From assembly GCA_041392765.1 (NCBI GenBank), contig JAWKLL010000003.1, positions 161,477 through 225,476 on the forward strand: a DNA stretch of 64,000 nt. Direction: 5' to 3'. A program made the position numbers and the translations under genes. Source of the stretch: Lewinella sp041392765 (lineage in GTDB: Bacteria > Bacteroidota > Bacteroidia > Chitinophagales > Saprospiraceae). Shown piece after piece: positions 1 to 11,257 of this stretch. Position 1 is the stretch's first letter. Each line of letters begins with the position of its first letter. The notes beneath the pieces were generated by a model. The model was not told where the DNA came from, made no database searches, and saw only the letters and a program-made list of their open reading frames with translations.

Positions 1-1
1 C

Positions 2-1336
2 AGTGATATACAAGGGGTGGATGCATTAGAACAATGGGGCTTTTCGGTGGCCATGACTCCGGGTGGCACTTATTTAGCAGCGGGTGCTACTTGGAACGAT
101 GGCAATGGCATGAATGCTGGGGCTGTTCGTGTGTATGCACTGTCGGGAGGGAACTGGATTCAACAAGGAAGTGATATATTGGGAAAGACAGCAGGAGATG
201 AGTTTGGCTTTTCAGTAGCGATTTCTTCGGATGGCCAACAGGTGGCAGCGGGTGCTCCAAATAAAAGCAATGGAATGGGAATGGTTGCTGTGTATGGATA
301 CACCGTAGGGGGGTGGTCGGCAGTAGGAGCTGATATAGAAGGAACGGCTAGTGGTGATAACCTAGGAAATACAGTTGCTATCTCCTCCGATGGTACGTTG
401 ATGGTGATAGGTGCCCCTGGTAGCGATAACAACGGGACTGATGCGGGAGAAGCACGGGTATATGAAAATGTAGGAGGTTCTTGGTTGCTAAAAGGTGCAG
501 TGCTAGCTGGTGAGGCAGCCGAAGATCAGTCAGGAGGTTGGGTAAGCATGACAGCCGATGGGGATCGCATCGCCGTAGGTGCGCCCCGAAATGATGGAGG
601 TGCTATGAATGCAGGGCATGTTAGGTTATATGATTGGGTAGGTAGTAACTGGCTGCAAGTAGGAATGGATATAGACGGAACAGTGGCCAACGACCTTTCC
701 GGGTTTCCCGTTGTGTTATCGGGCGATGGCCAAAAGGTAGCGGTGGGTACACCCGAACATGATAACTTCACAGGGCAGGTGAGCGTCTTTGGGTTGGGAG
801 CTTTGCCGGTAGCCTGGTTGTCATTCAACGGGTATTGCACAGAAAGGGGCAATCAGTTGTATTGGCAAACGGCAACAGAGCACAATAATGTAGGATTTAG
901 CGTAGAAGCATCCACAGACGCTAAAAAATGGGAAGAAATAGGATTTGTATCTGGGCAAGGAACTTCCACTGCTATTCATTCTTACTCATTTATCCACTCA
1001 ACACCCAATAGTCCATCCACATACTATCGATTGCGGCAGGTTGATGTTGACGGATATTATAGCTTCTCCACTACCCTGTTTCTACAAAGGAAAGGGATGG
1101 ATTCGCCTCTAAATGTTTTTCCTAATCCAACGGAAGGAAAGACAACGCTATTGATAAATGCGGTGGAGTTGCTACCTGCTGTAGTGACTATATACGATGC
1201 CCATGGTGTAAAACTGAGGACATTATTTGCCAATAACAACGAACGGTTGACGCTATCATTCGAGCAGCCGGGCATTTATTGGGCAGTCGTGCAACAGGGA
1301 AGAAGTGTTGAACACACGCGCATCGTGGTACAGTGA
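2..1336 (+). CDS. T9SS-sorted FG-GAP-like beta-propeller protein, 5' end outside window
   Basis: The gene begins before the window: the frame is open from base 2 and already encodes a repeat (SDIQGVDALEQWGFSVAM), so the GTG at 17 is not the start. About five repeats of roughly 60 residues follow, each with a core like G-DI-G-A--D--G-SVAIS-DG---A-GAP, resembling FG-GAP/integrin-alpha propeller blades. After the propeller comes a linker beta domain (WLSFNGYCTERGNQLYWQTA), then a T9SS type A sorting domain starting at VFPNPTEGKTTLLIN and ending at the C-terminus. By family knowledge such proteins are exported through the outer membrane and anchored or released; the ligand is unknown. It converges on porZ with a 22-base gap. 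Confidence 0.85.
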   Translation, partial: SDIQGVDALEQWGFSVAMTPGGTYLAAGATWNDGNGMNAGAVRVYALSGGNWIQQGSDILGKTAGDEFGFSVAISSDGQQVAAGAPNKSNGMGMVAVYGYTVGGWSAVGADIEGTASGDNLGNTVAISSDGTLMVIGAPGSDNNGTDAGEARVYENVGGSWLLKGAVLAGEAAEDQSGGWVSMTADGDRIAVGAPRNDGGAMNAGHVRLYDWVGSNWLQVGMDIDGTVANDLSGFPVVLSGDGQKVAVGTPEHDNFTGQVSVFGLGALPVAWLSFNGYCTERGNQLYWQTATEHNNVGFSVEASTDAKKWEEIGFVSGQGTSTAIHSYSFIHSTPNSPSTYYRLRQVDVDGYYSFSTTLFLQRKGMDSPLNVFPNPTEGKTTLLINAVELLPAVVTIYDAHGVKLRTLFANNNERLTLSFEQPGIYWAVVQQGRSVEHTRIVVQ

Positions 1337-1358
1337 TTTACCGATTTTTTAGCACCTG

Positions 1359-3709
1359 CTAATTGATAAATAAAATTTTAGCAACAGCACCATCGGGATT
1401 GGCTACATTGCCTTCCTGTGGATTGGTGCTACTGAATACCAAATAGACCCCCGTCTGTACCTTGCGCCCGTTGTAGTCGCGGCCATCCCACACGGCTTGC
1501 CCACCTAGGGCTTGGGTTTCATAAACCAATTTACCATTGGCATCTGTGATTTTCACAATGGCATTGGTTGAAAATCCCCTTACCGTAATGGGGCCGTCAT
1601 AGTCTGGGTGAACGGGGTTGGGGAATACCAAGGGATTGGGGCTGTTGATACGCCGCCCTGCCACAGCATCGCTTTGATAGGAAACCATACCTTTTTCTGT
1701 GCCGAAAAACACTTCCCCGGTTCGTTCATTAACAGCGATAGAGCGAACGGTATTACCCGGAAGGGGAGAGTTATCCTTGTCGAATTGTAATAACTGTTCC
1801 TTGCCATCTGCGGAAATCAAGTAGGCACCGCTGGTAGTACCTACCCATTTGCGGTTGGCTCATCTACCGCAATAGATTGAACTGCTTGGGTTTTAAATAA
1901 ATATTCCAAAAATCCGTCGATTTCCACCGTGCGAAGAGAGCCTTTGCAATTATCCTCGAAGGCAGCGCTACCACATTCGAAAATAATGATACCTTGGTTG
2001 GTACCTACCCATACATCACCTTGTTTATCAACGGCGATACAGTTGGTTTCATTGGTAGGCAAATCAGAGTTGCTGGCAGTGATGACTCGGCAGCGGTCGT
2101 CGTTGAGGTTATCCGCATTGCCTTCATCGAAAACGATAACACCCGAGTTGGTACTGGCGGAAATAATCCACTTGTAGCCATTGGGGTCGATAGCAATTTG
2201 GAAAAAATCTTTCTCGCCACAGTCGCCTCCAAATGATTGCCAAGTGCCATCAGGTGCCAGTCGGTGAAGCGGAATACCAGAAATAGGTTTGAAGGTACTT
2301 ACCCATAAATAGCCATCGTCATCAACCGCAAGGCCACTCACGCGAGTACGCAAAGCATCTCCTTCTGTATTACTTAAAGGAGAGTTGGTATCATTGTACA
2401 ATTTAAAAGTATCGCCATCCAATTCCATTAACCCTGCATAATAGGAAGCGCCGTAAACCTTGTTCGTGCTAGGTTTACTTCCACATCTATTAGGCAAATA
2501 CATCATCGTCGCGGAAATTGGGGTCTGTATTAAATCCCCGGAAAGCTTCGGTATAGGTTCGGTTGTAAATTGTCCATTCGTTGTTTTTCATAACGGCCAT
2601 ACCTTATCCAACGCCACGGGAGTCCGGGTAGGTGTATAAGCACCCGTAGAAATCCACACCTCATCATTGGTCACATCCACCGTCCAAACCTCTTGGCTGA
2701 ACGGTGAATTGATTTCAAAGGTATTACATATTTCATCGGTTGTGTTATCCAACCAACGGAATCCCATCCATTCATCACCAAACCAAAATCTCCCGAATTG
2801 GTCTTCAATGGCGTAAATAGGAACGCCCAAACAACCACTTGCCAAGGTGCCGCCCACTGCATTTTCATCCAAATAACGCACTTGGCCATTGCCACAGCCA
2901 CCGCCTACACAGCGGAATCCCGCCAACAAATAGCTACCTTCCGCAGATAGGTATTGCATAGCATAAGCCGACTCTTGATCGTAAAATAAAGTAGGTGTCT
3001 CGTTGGCGAAACGGTAAACATCCTCGTTAATACCCATATAAAGCTGGCCTTTGTAAATGGCCATGTCCTTGCAACTATAATCGGCAGGAAACCCTTGGTC
3101 AGCACCTAAGAACTCCCAAGTACTAAAGTCTTCAATTCGGTTATTAGTAGTAAGGGTGCGGTAAATACCTTCTTCGGTTCCGGCATAAATATGGTTGTCA
3201 AAAGCCGCCACCGACAATACATTAGCGTTGCCCATAAAGGTGGTGAACGGGAAGTCACTCCGTGTCCATTCGCAGCATTGACACGCCGTAGGTGCCGGCA
3301 AGTAACACGGAATTGTCATCGAATACAAAAATGTCGTTCACCCTTTTTCGCCTGTTATGCTGGTAAAATTCCGGATGGAGTTGAGGGTGGTTATTTTTCC
3401 ATCTTTGTATAAATCAATGACACCATCCTGATAGACGATAACCAAAGTCCCCGTCGGTTGGTGGTAGCGGATGATATCAAAGGCTACACCACTCAACCCA
3501 TCGGGTGTACCGAGAAAACGGGGTGCTATTTCATCCTTGTCCATGATGGCAAGTAAGGCTCGGGTGGTATAAAAGATCTGATCGTCACTCTGGGTGACGG
3601 AACGCCCTACACGCTTGGGCAGATGGGTGCGCCAAGATCCGATAGGCATCACATTTTGTGCCTGTAAGAGGGTGCCTAACAAGAAAAGGGAGAGTAGCCA
3701 GTATTTCAT
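1359..3709 (-). CDS. porZ: PorZ-like type IX secretion protein (frame broken at about six places)
   Basis: PorZ is a surface beta-propeller protein of the type IX secretion machinery that works with the PorU sortase. The N-terminus has a signal peptide (MKYWLLSLFLLGTLLQAQ), then the family-like opening GSWRTHLPKRVGRSV and the propeller pattern DGLSGVAFDIIRYHQPTG / DGVIDLYKDGKITTL. Later blades read VYGASYYAGLMELDGD and VQSIAVD. The C-terminus is a sorting-type domain (PLVFPNPVHPDYDGPITVRG). Four reading pieces (3709-3338, 3328-2588, 2506-1841, 1820-1359) join into one roughly 780-residue protein once single lost bases are restored, for example an A near 3340 and C or G runs near 2592, 2495, 2475 and 1857 (minus-strand view). 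It lies 82 bases behind the SRAP gene on the same strand. Family assignment is from remembered PorZ sequences. Confidence 0.75.
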
Positions 3710-3791
3710 ACGTTACTTCTTTTTTTGAACTTTTAAAACCTGTAGCAATACGTTGGTATTGCCTCGGTAGAAAAGAATAACAACACAGCAC

Positions 3792-4475
3792 TCAAAAAAG
3801 CGTGAGAGGGCCGTGTATTACTTCCTCGTGCATGGCGGCAGATTGGTGTCCTGCTTTGTTGATGGCCGTGGAAACTGGGTACATGCGCAGGAATCTGTCG
3901 CTAGGGGGGTGCAGCATACCCAATATATCATCGAGGGGTTGATCGGCTAGCCAATCGCGCCACTGAGAAGCGTGTAGCAACACAGGCATACGATTGTGGA
4001 TGGCAGCCATTTCTGCATTTGGCGTAGTAGTGATAATGCTGAAGGTACGTAGTCTGCCCGACGACAGGGAACACTCATCCCAAACTCCAGCCATGAGCAG
4101 TAGTGATCCATCGGCTGGCAATATGCGGTAAGGTAACCTTTGCTTGCCCACTTTTTTCCATTCGTAAAAACTATCAGCTATAACAACGCATCGCTGATGC
4201 CGAATGGGTTGACGAAAGGAAGGTTTGCTTTCAATGTCTTCTTTGCGTGCGTTAATGAGTTGGGCAGCATGTTTGCTGTCTTTTGCCCAGTGAGGGACTA
4301 AACCCCAACGCAAGAAATGTAGTGTACTCGGCGATTCATTTAAAACAACGAGTCCCCTATCTGTTGGAGCTATGTTGTACATGGGTTCAAGCGGCTCATC
4401 AGGCCCACTGAACGTATTGGCCAACTGGTCTTCGATTTGTTTTTCTGTCAATACGATGGAAAATCTGCCGCACAT
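3792..4475 (-). CDS. SOS response-associated peptidase (SRAP / YedK / HMCES family)
   Basis: A 227-residue protein that starts MCGRFSI; in this family Cys2 becomes the N-terminal residue and forms a thiazolidine cross-link to abasic sites in single-stranded DNA, shielding them. Other family marks seen are YNIAPTDRGLVVL, RWGLVPHWAKDS, NARKEDIESKPSFR (the Asn and Arg near the active site), DSFYEWKK (active-site Glu) and IHNRMPVLL with the conserved His. Length is normal and the frame is unbroken. It sits between the unknown 468-residue gene (39 bases upstream) and porZ, all on the minus strand, so co-transcription is possible. Confidence 0.93.
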   Translation of the reverse strand: MCGRFSIVLTEKQIEDQLANTFSGPDEPLEPMYNIAPTDRGLVVLNESPSTLHFLRWGLVPHWAKDSKHAAQLINARKEDIESKPSFRQPIRHQRCVVIADSFYEWKKVGKQRLPYRILPADGSLLLMAGVWDECSLSSGRLRTFSIITTTPNAEMAAIHNRMPVLLHASQWRDWLADQPLDDILGMLHPPSDRFLRMYPVSTAINKAGHQSAAMHEEVIHGPLTLF

Positions 4476-4514
4476 GGAGTGGTGATAGTATGAAGCACAA
4501 ATTTACACTTTTTA

Positions 4515-5921
4515 TTACACCAAGTCAATTTGCGCCAACAGCCAGTCGCGTTCCGTCAGCGGTTCTGTGGTAGTGATAAGCGATCGGAGCTGCTCTCGGC
4601 GTTCTTTGTCGAAGGGAGGTAGTTTCATAAGTTGGTCGGTGAGAAAAAAGATATTGGAATAAATCTGTTTGTGGTAACTATCGTAGGGAATACGCCTAAG
4701 GTAAGCCCGGGTGTTTTTGATATGGGCAGAGAGGAGTTGAAAGTCGCCGGCTTCGTAAAATATTTTCATTTGCAAAATACGCGCACTGAGTTGGTGAATA
4801 AAGTCCTTGTCGTCGAATTGGTGTAACAGCAAAAGTGCTTTGTGATGGTTTTGCTGATGGTAGGCCAGCCGAGCGGCATTCAGGGCATATATAGAGGTGC
4901 GTTGGTGCGGCGGCAGATCTGCTCGGTATTTTTCTAAGAAAAGAGCCACCCATTCCCATTCACCGGAGCGCATGGCGATAATGGCAATATTTGCATACGT
5001 GAAAGCGGATAAGAAGCCGTCTTCCATCAGTAGTTGATTGTCCAGCCCTATTTTATAGAGATTGAGTGCTTCGTGAAAAAAGGCATTGCCGTTTCGATTG
5101 ATTTGGCGGATACAAAAATTGACACCTAATAGTAATAAGTCCCGACCTTCGTTGGAGGGGAAAGCACCAACGTATCGGTGAAAAAGGACTTCAAACGCAT
5201 GGAAAGCAGCCGGATTGTCGGCATCCTGATACATTTGCCAAACGTGGTAATACACCGAAACCGCCGGAATATCACAATACGGAGGCATCTCAGCCATTGC
5301 AAGGATTTCCGGCAGCAAGCTCACCTCGCATACCATGCCTGATACACGTTGGTGGGCGATACTCAGGCAGGCGAGGCGGAGTTTATAGCTCATGAAAGCT
5401 GCCTGTAAGGCTTCCTCTTGCGCTTGAAAGTTGAGCGGTTTGCCGCGTCCTTGCTTTGATTGGGCAAGATAAACTTCCTGTTCTAGCAGATAAGCATCTA
5501 GGTAGTGTTGGTGGTTTCGGAAGGCGCTTTTGGATAGGGTATGCCTGCATTTTTTTTCATGCCGAGCGAAAGCTTTATCTAATCCCCTGTTGCGAAGACT
5601 TTCCAATAACCAATGTGCTGGTTCGGGGTGTGCTTTGCGCCATTGTCGCCAATTGAGCCATTCTTCTAAGCATTTGTACAAATAGCTGCATAACAATCGA
5701 AACCATTGATCGTCGTAAGAAGCTTCGGGGAACAAGGATTGAAAGACCTCTTTGTTATCTGGTATTTGGTGTTGTGTAAACACGGTTTGAACAATGATAT
5801 CGAACAGTTGGCGCACATCTTCCCGTTCATTGTGAACAGGCGAAGCCAGCCATTTGCGGGCTTCCACCCGCTCCCAAGCGGTTAATTCATTAATTATTTG
5901 TAGCAGCAGGGTGTTCTTCAA
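4515..5921 (-). CDS. Unknown 468-aa helical protein
   Basis: I do not recognise a family. The protein has no signal peptide or membrane segment and is probably cytoplasmic. It is rich in Leu, Ala, Tyr and Trp and reads as helical throughout, with short stretches that look like degenerate TPR helices (for example LNAARLAYHQQNHHKALLLL near residue 350). It begins MKNTLLLQIINELTAWERVE and contains the pattern ARKWLASPVHNERED near residue 21. The frame is intact over its whole length. It is divergent from the SprB-repeat protein at 6113, with a 191-base AT-rich gap that must hold both promoters, and lies upstream of the SRAP gene. Similar proteins may be confined to Saprospiria; that is a guess. 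Confidence 0.7.
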   Translation of the reverse strand: MKNTLLLQIINELTAWERVEARKWLASPVHNEREDVRQLFDIIVQTVFTQHQIPDNKEVFQSLFPEASYDDQWFRLLCSYLYKCLEEWLNWRQWRKAHPEPAHWLLESLRNRGLDKAFARHEKKCRHTLSKSAFRNHQHYLDAYLLEQEVYLAQSKQGRGKPLNFQAQEEALQAAFMSYKLRLACLSIAHQRVSGMVCEVSLLPEILAMAEMPPYCDIPAVSVYYHVWQMYQDADNPAAFHAFEVLFHRYVGAFPSNEGRDLLLLGVNFCIRQINRNGNAFFHEALNLYKIGLDNQLLMEDGFLSAFTYANIAIIAMRSGEWEWVALFLEKYRADLPPHQRTSIYALNAARLAYHQQNHHKALLLLHQFDDKDFIHQLSARILQMKIFYEAGDFQLLSAHIKNTRAYLRRIPYDSYHKQIYSNIFFLTDQLMKLPPFDKERREQLRSLITTTEPLTERDWLLAQIDLV

Positions 5922-6112
5922 AATATATTTTTTCTACAAAATAAAATAAATATACCTTTTTTAAAGCGTATTAAGAGGTTTTTATACTAAATTATATTCT
6001 ACAAATTAAATTATTTTGGGTTGCGCAAGGAAAAAGGATCGGGCATATTTGTATTGTGATAGGCTTACTTAATCAGAATGCCTTTGTATTATTCAATAGA
6101 AAATGATTCTCC

Positions 6113-9100
6113 ATGAACTACCGTACGTTATTATTACTAGGGGCTATCTGCTTCGCTACCTTGCCATTGTTCAGCCAATTGGAGGTATCGTTGCCTCCTA
6201 ATATTACTATTTGTCCCGGTGAGACTATAACGATAGGGCCACCGATTGTTTCGGGAGGAAACCAACAGTATTCTTATTGGTGGACACCTACCGACGAATT
6301 GGATGATCCCAGTAATCCTACGCAGCAATTTATGCCTTGGATGCCAATGACATTGACGGTACAAGTGACAGATACCGACGGGTTAACGGGCGAAGCGAGT
6401 ATCGATATTTTTTTTATTCCTGCTCCTGTATTTGAAACCACTGTTGTAAACAACCAATGCGCCCAAGATGCCAATGGCAGTATCAGCATTGAGGTAACAA
6501 GCGGAGATGGACCTTATCATTTCCAGTGGAGCAATGGTCAGAGCGGAGAAGGGCTTTCCTCAATTGATAACCTACAGAGTGGCCAATATTTTGTAAGTAT
6601 AACAGACGCGAATGGTTGTATTACTCCGCAGGTCACACTAGTGGAGACAATTAGTGATCTTCAGATAAACGCCATTGCTACCCCTCTTACCTGTTCAGAT
6701 ACGGAAGATGGCGCCATTACACTCCAACCCGCAGGTGGTTCTGGTTCTTACACCTTCGACTGGGATCACTTGCCCGGTAATGATGATCCGCAAAACCTCA
6801 CTGGATTGTCCACGGGTTTTTATTGTGTAACGGTGACGGATGGTGTGGGTTGTAATCAAGATATTTGTCTGGCAGTAAGTGCGCCAGCTTCCATAAATGT
6901 GACAGGTCTTGTCACGGGAAGTTGCGGTGGAGCTAATACGGGAGAAATTGAACTAACTGTTTCAGGGGGACATTCCCTATTTATGAATATTTCTGGTCGA
7001 ATGGGTCTCAACAAGAGGATATATCAGGGCTTATACCGGGAATCTATACTGTCACGGTGGTAGATGCCAACGGTTGTTCTAGCACGGATTCGTTTACAAT
7101 TCCTTTGCTGGAAGTGCCAGATGTTGTCTTGTCTCAAGAAGGTGATTTATGTATTGATGGTCAAGTAGTACTCACTGTCAATACATTCAATAGTGCTGCC
7201 TATATTTGGAGCACAGGTGATAGCAGCCCTTCAATTATTGCTACCTCCTCAGGTCTATATACAGTGACAGTAGAAAATGAAGTTGGTTGTTCTGCGGAGC
7301 AAACCTATGAATTGACAGATAATTCAATCTCGGTTTTTGCATCGATAACAACTATAGACTGTGATGGCAGTCTTGCAGCTATTGAGTTAGAAGGAATTGG
7401 CGGTTCCGGTACATACACCTTCGACTGGTTCGACTTGCCAGGAGAAGACAATCCTCAGAACAGAACCGGCCTGCCGCCCGGTACTTATCAGGTAACAGTG
7501 AGTGATGGAACGTGCCAATCCGTAGAGGTTTACACCATTGAACCAAGCCCGGAGTTCCCTCCCGTTATCCTCACGGGTACGGCTGTGGCATGTAACAACC
7601 AAAGTGGCTTTATACAGGTGGTCAATCCGTTGTCAGGGTGGTCTTTTGCTTGGAATAATGGCAGTACCTCGCCCGTATTACAGGGGTTGGCTTGGGGTAC
7701 TTATTGCGTAATAGTTGTCAACGAAAATGGATGTATTCAAGAAGCCTGTTTTACCATTACAGGGCCAACGCTCCAGGGTACGGTTTCAGGTGTTCCACAA
7801 GAATACTGCCCGGGGGATTTTACGTTGGAAGCAACCGTCGATGAAGGGCTACCGCCTTTTACCTTCAACTGGACACAGAACGGGGCGGTGCTCGCCACTG
7901 GTGCTGCGTTTACCAATCCTCCTGATGGCGAATTTTTATTGCGAATAACGGATGGACAAAACTGTACCATCAACGTGCCTGTCACAGTAGATGCCCAGCC
8001 AGATGCGATCATTCACAGCACGGGGTATTTGAACTGTAGTACAGGTACCGCACTGCTGGACGGGAGTGCGTCCACATCCGAGGGGTTTCTGTATGAGTGG
8101 ACTGGGCCATCCGGTGTGCTGGGGGCTAATGACCCTATTGTGGAAGTAAACGAAGCGGGCGAATACACCCTCCGTGTCGTCAAAACAGATGATGAGGATT
8201 GTGTAGCGGTTACTACGATGACTATTGTTGATCCACAGATGGATTTTGGTGATGGCATAGCGGTGACTTTGCAAAATTGCAATCAATACCAGTTGAGTGG
8301 CATCGTCCCTCCTAATTATTTTGGCTCTATCTCGTTCCTGTGGACATATCCCGATGGCAGCGTATCGAACGAGGGTGTCATCCCTGCTAATCAAACTGGT
8401 GTTTATACCTTAGCTACGGAGGCTACGGGCTTAGATTGCACGTTTTATTCCACGGTGTTTATTGATTTGGAAGCGGTGGCTTGTGCTACCATACAAGGAT
8501 ATATCCGAGTGGATGATAACGAAGACTGCGTGGCCAATCCCGATGAATGGGGTGTTGCAGGGATTGTCGTGACCGCCAACAATGGTGTGCAAACATGGAA
8601 TACACTGACAAATGCAGCGGGAGCTTTTTCCTTCAACTTGCCCGTAGGGAGTTACTCGATCACCTACACCTTGCCTTCTGCCAGTTGGGATTACTGCCAA
8701 TCTTCCTATGTGGTAGATGTATTTGGCAACGGGGAAGTTGCGAACTTGGAAATACCTATCCAACGGATTGCCGATTGTCCGGAGTTGGAAGTGACGTTGA
8801 GTTCTTTTTTCCTCAGGCGTTGTTTTTCGAGCACATATTACATACGGGTAGAAAATATAGGAACAGTAGTTGCGGACCAGCCCTTGGTAACGTTGATGCT
8901 GGATGAATACCTAACCTATGAAAACGCATATATCACTCCATTTGAGGTAAACGGGCAAGCAATTTCTTGGTTGTTGGATGACTTAGCGCCCGGTGCAGTT
9001 GCTTACTTCTCGGTGCAGGTGCTGGTCAGTTGCGATGCTACTTTGGGGCAGACGCATTGTTCGGAGGTATTTGCTACGCCAGATATTCTGTGTGCTCCTG

Positions 9101-10212
9101 CCCCAGGGTGGTCGGGTGCTAACGTTGAATTAGATGCCCGCTGTGAGGACAACGAAGCAATTTTCACCGTTGCCAATAATGGCACGAATGATTTAGACCA
9201 ACCCCTCTACTTTATTGTGATTGAAGACGGGGTAGCGATGATGCAAGGGGTGGATTCTATCCAGATATTACCTGCGGGGCAGGAAACCTCCTTCAGTTTT
9301 CCTGCAAATGGATCTACTTATACCTTCCAGATCGATCAAGTGGCAAACCATCCTTATTCGGAGCTGCTGTCTGTTTCGTTGGAAGGGTGTGGCACCAATG
9401 CGCAAGGGGAATTCAGTACAGGAATTGTCAACCAATTTAGTCAAAACACGTCCACTTTAGCGAACGATGTACTGTGTATGGAGAATACAGGTGCCTACGA
9501 CCCCAACGATAAGACCGCCCTGCCCGTAGGCTACCAAGATGCGCACTACATCGTGCCGGAAACGGAAATATCGTACCGCATCCGCTTCCAGAATACAGGT
9601 ACAGATACAGCCTTTACGGTAATTATTTTAGACACCTTGTCGGAATGGTTGGATATTCGCTCTTTGCGCATTGGCAACAGCAGCCACGCTTTCACGGCTG
9701 ACATCAGAGATGAACGGGTATTGAGCTTTACATTCAACAACATTTTGCTACCCGACAGCACGACCAACTTGGCCGCTTCACAGGGGTTTGTGGATTTTAA
9801 GATCAGCCCGTTGGCCGATGCCCCTTTAGCAACCATCATAGAAAATGCTGCTGCTATTTATTTCGATTTCAACGAGCCTGTTATTACCAATACGGTATTC
9901 CATACCTTAGGCAGAGATTTTCTGGATGTGGTAAATTTAACAGTAGCACCCGCTTTCCCGTTAGCGGCAACCGTATTTCCTAATCCGACCAACCAACTTC
10001 TCCAACTGCAAATAGAAGGTAATACCCAACCAATAGCTACCATTCAACTAGTAGATGGATGGGGACGAACGGTGAAAACATACCCCTTCGAAAGTCCGCA
10101 CCAAGTAATAGATGTATCCTCGCTACCTACGGGCAGTTATGTCATAAGGCTACTCACCCAGCAAGGGCAACTGGTCGCCAACGGCCAAGTAATAATACAG
10201 CAAGGCCGATGA
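6113..10212 (+). CDS. Giant SprB-repeat T9SS cargo protein (one frame break)
   Basis: Signal peptide MNYRTLLLLGAICFATLPLF, then PKD-like and SprB-type repeats, each with the signature sequence FDW-LPG-D-PQN-TGL---Y-VTV-DG-GC. Farther on there is an SdrD_B/CNA-B-like domain (IQGYIRVDDNEDCVANPDEW), then a DUF11-like conserved repeat beginning DPNDKTALPVGY and a C-terminal sorting domain beginning VFPNPTNQLLQLQIEG. The total is about 1,366 residues. The frame breaks near 6975: HSP-YEYFWSNGSQQED continues in the next frame if one C is added to the run at tccct. The role is probably that of a gliding or adhesion surface filament, as for SprB-repeat proteins; the exact ligand is unknown. Confidence 0.85.
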
Positions 10213-10299
10213 TGGTAGGAGCAAAGTAGGACATGCGGCATGCGCCCGCAGCAGCGGTGGAAGCGGTACCGACGTAGGAGGTATTAGCGGACGACGCGA

Positions 10300-10333
10300 C
10301 CCTGTGGCATAGCGAAGCGTTTATGCCACAGGG
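10300..10333 (+). terminator. Hairpin behind the SprB-repeat gene
   Basis: A perfect 12-bp stem (ccctgtggcata / tatgccacaggg) with a 10-base loop, between the convergent SprB-repeat gene and yaaA. There is no T tract directly after it, so it could be a transcript-end hairpin rather than a classical intrinsic terminator. The surrounding 170 bases are more GC-rich than the neighbours. Confidence 0.45.
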
Positions 10334-10391
10334 GGCTGCCTTAAAAAACGATCCGGGCATACAACAATATTCTTACGGAGCTTCTTGTTGA

Positions 10392-11162
10392 TTACAAAGC
10401 TTCTTTTACAAATATCCAGTTGCTTTCATCCGACAGGTTGGGGCGAAATACATAATCATCCACGACTAATTGCTGGAGGTCTTCGGGTTTTTCCAACTGT
10501 TCCCTGACGATGAGCTGCGCCATTTTACCCCGCGCTTTTTTGGCATTGAAGGAGATGACCTTTAGTACGCCGCCTCTTTCTTCCTTGAAGTGGATATGTA
10601 GGAGCCGGGCTTTGAGTTGATGGGGCTGTATGGCTTGGAAATATTCCTGCGAAGCAAGGTTGACGACAGTGGGCGAGGGGTGTGCTGCGAGGTCGTCGTT
10701 GAGCAGTTGAGTAATGGTAGTACCCCAGAATGAATAGAGATTTTTGTGGGAACGCCAAGACAATGCGGTGCCCATTTCTAGCCGGTAGGGGTGGATTAAG
10801 TCCAAGGGGCGCAGCAGGCCGTATAGCCCGGAAAGGATACGGATATGTGCCTGTGCAAACGTCATTTCTTCTTGTGAAAAGGTTTCGGCTTCTAGTCCTG
10901 TATAAACATCACCCTTGAAGAGCAGTGCAGCGGGTTTGGCGTTTTCGGGGGTAAAAGGTTCGCTGTAGTGTCGGTAGCGTTCCTTGTTTTGTACGGCCAA
11001 TTTTTCGCTGATGTGCATCAACTCCTGCAAATCGCCTACTGATTTTTTGCGCAAAGCACCAATCAACTGGCCACTTTTGGGCAAAAGCCGAGGTAGCGTA
11101 TATTGGATACCGTGAACGGGTGTTTCGTCTAATGTTTTGGCTGGCGAAAGAAGTGCTATCAT
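10392..11162 (-). CDS. yaaA: Peroxide stress protein YaaA (DUF328/UPF0246)
   Basis: A 256-residue protein starting MIALLSPAKTLDE, the classic YaaA opening; I chose this ATG (11160-11162) because the upstream extension MPPNQFTYNG is not family-like. Further family marks are LFKGDVYTGLEAETFSQEE, IRILSGLYGLLRPLDLIHPYRLEMG, NLASQEYFQAI and the C-terminal VISFNAKKARGKMA. In E. coli YaaA binds DNA and limits free iron damage during hydrogen peroxide stress; the same role is inferred here. The frame is intact and the length typical. Confidence 0.95.
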   Translation of the reverse strand: MIALLSPAKTLDETPVHGIQYTLPRLLPKSGQLIGALRKKSVGDLQELMHISEKLAVQNKERYRHYSEPFTPENAKPAALLFKGDVYTGLEAETFSQEEMTFAQAHIRILSGLYGLLRPLDLIHPYRLEMGTALSWRSHKNLYSFWGTTITQLLNDDLAAHPSPTVVNLASQEYFQAIQPHQLKARLLHIHFKEERGGVLKVISFNAKKARGKMAQLIVREQLEKPEDLQQLVVDDYVFRPNLSDESNWIFVKEAL

Positions 11163-11229
11163 GTCGTATGTAAAGGTAAATGTTCCATTGTAAGTGAACT
11201 GATTAGGAGGCAAATTGTTTAGTGTCCAT

Positions 11230-11237
11230 TAATTTTG
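11230..11237 (+). promoter_or_regulatory. -7 element of Bacteroidota promoter for HMG-CoA synthase
   Basis: TAATTTTG matches the Bacteroidota -7 consensus TAnnTTTG. No clear TTTG was seen at the -33 distance, so this is only a half match. It lies 21 bases before the first ATG of the HMG-CoA synthase gene. Confidence 0.35.
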
Positions 11238-11257
11238 CATAAAACAACCCTGCGGTC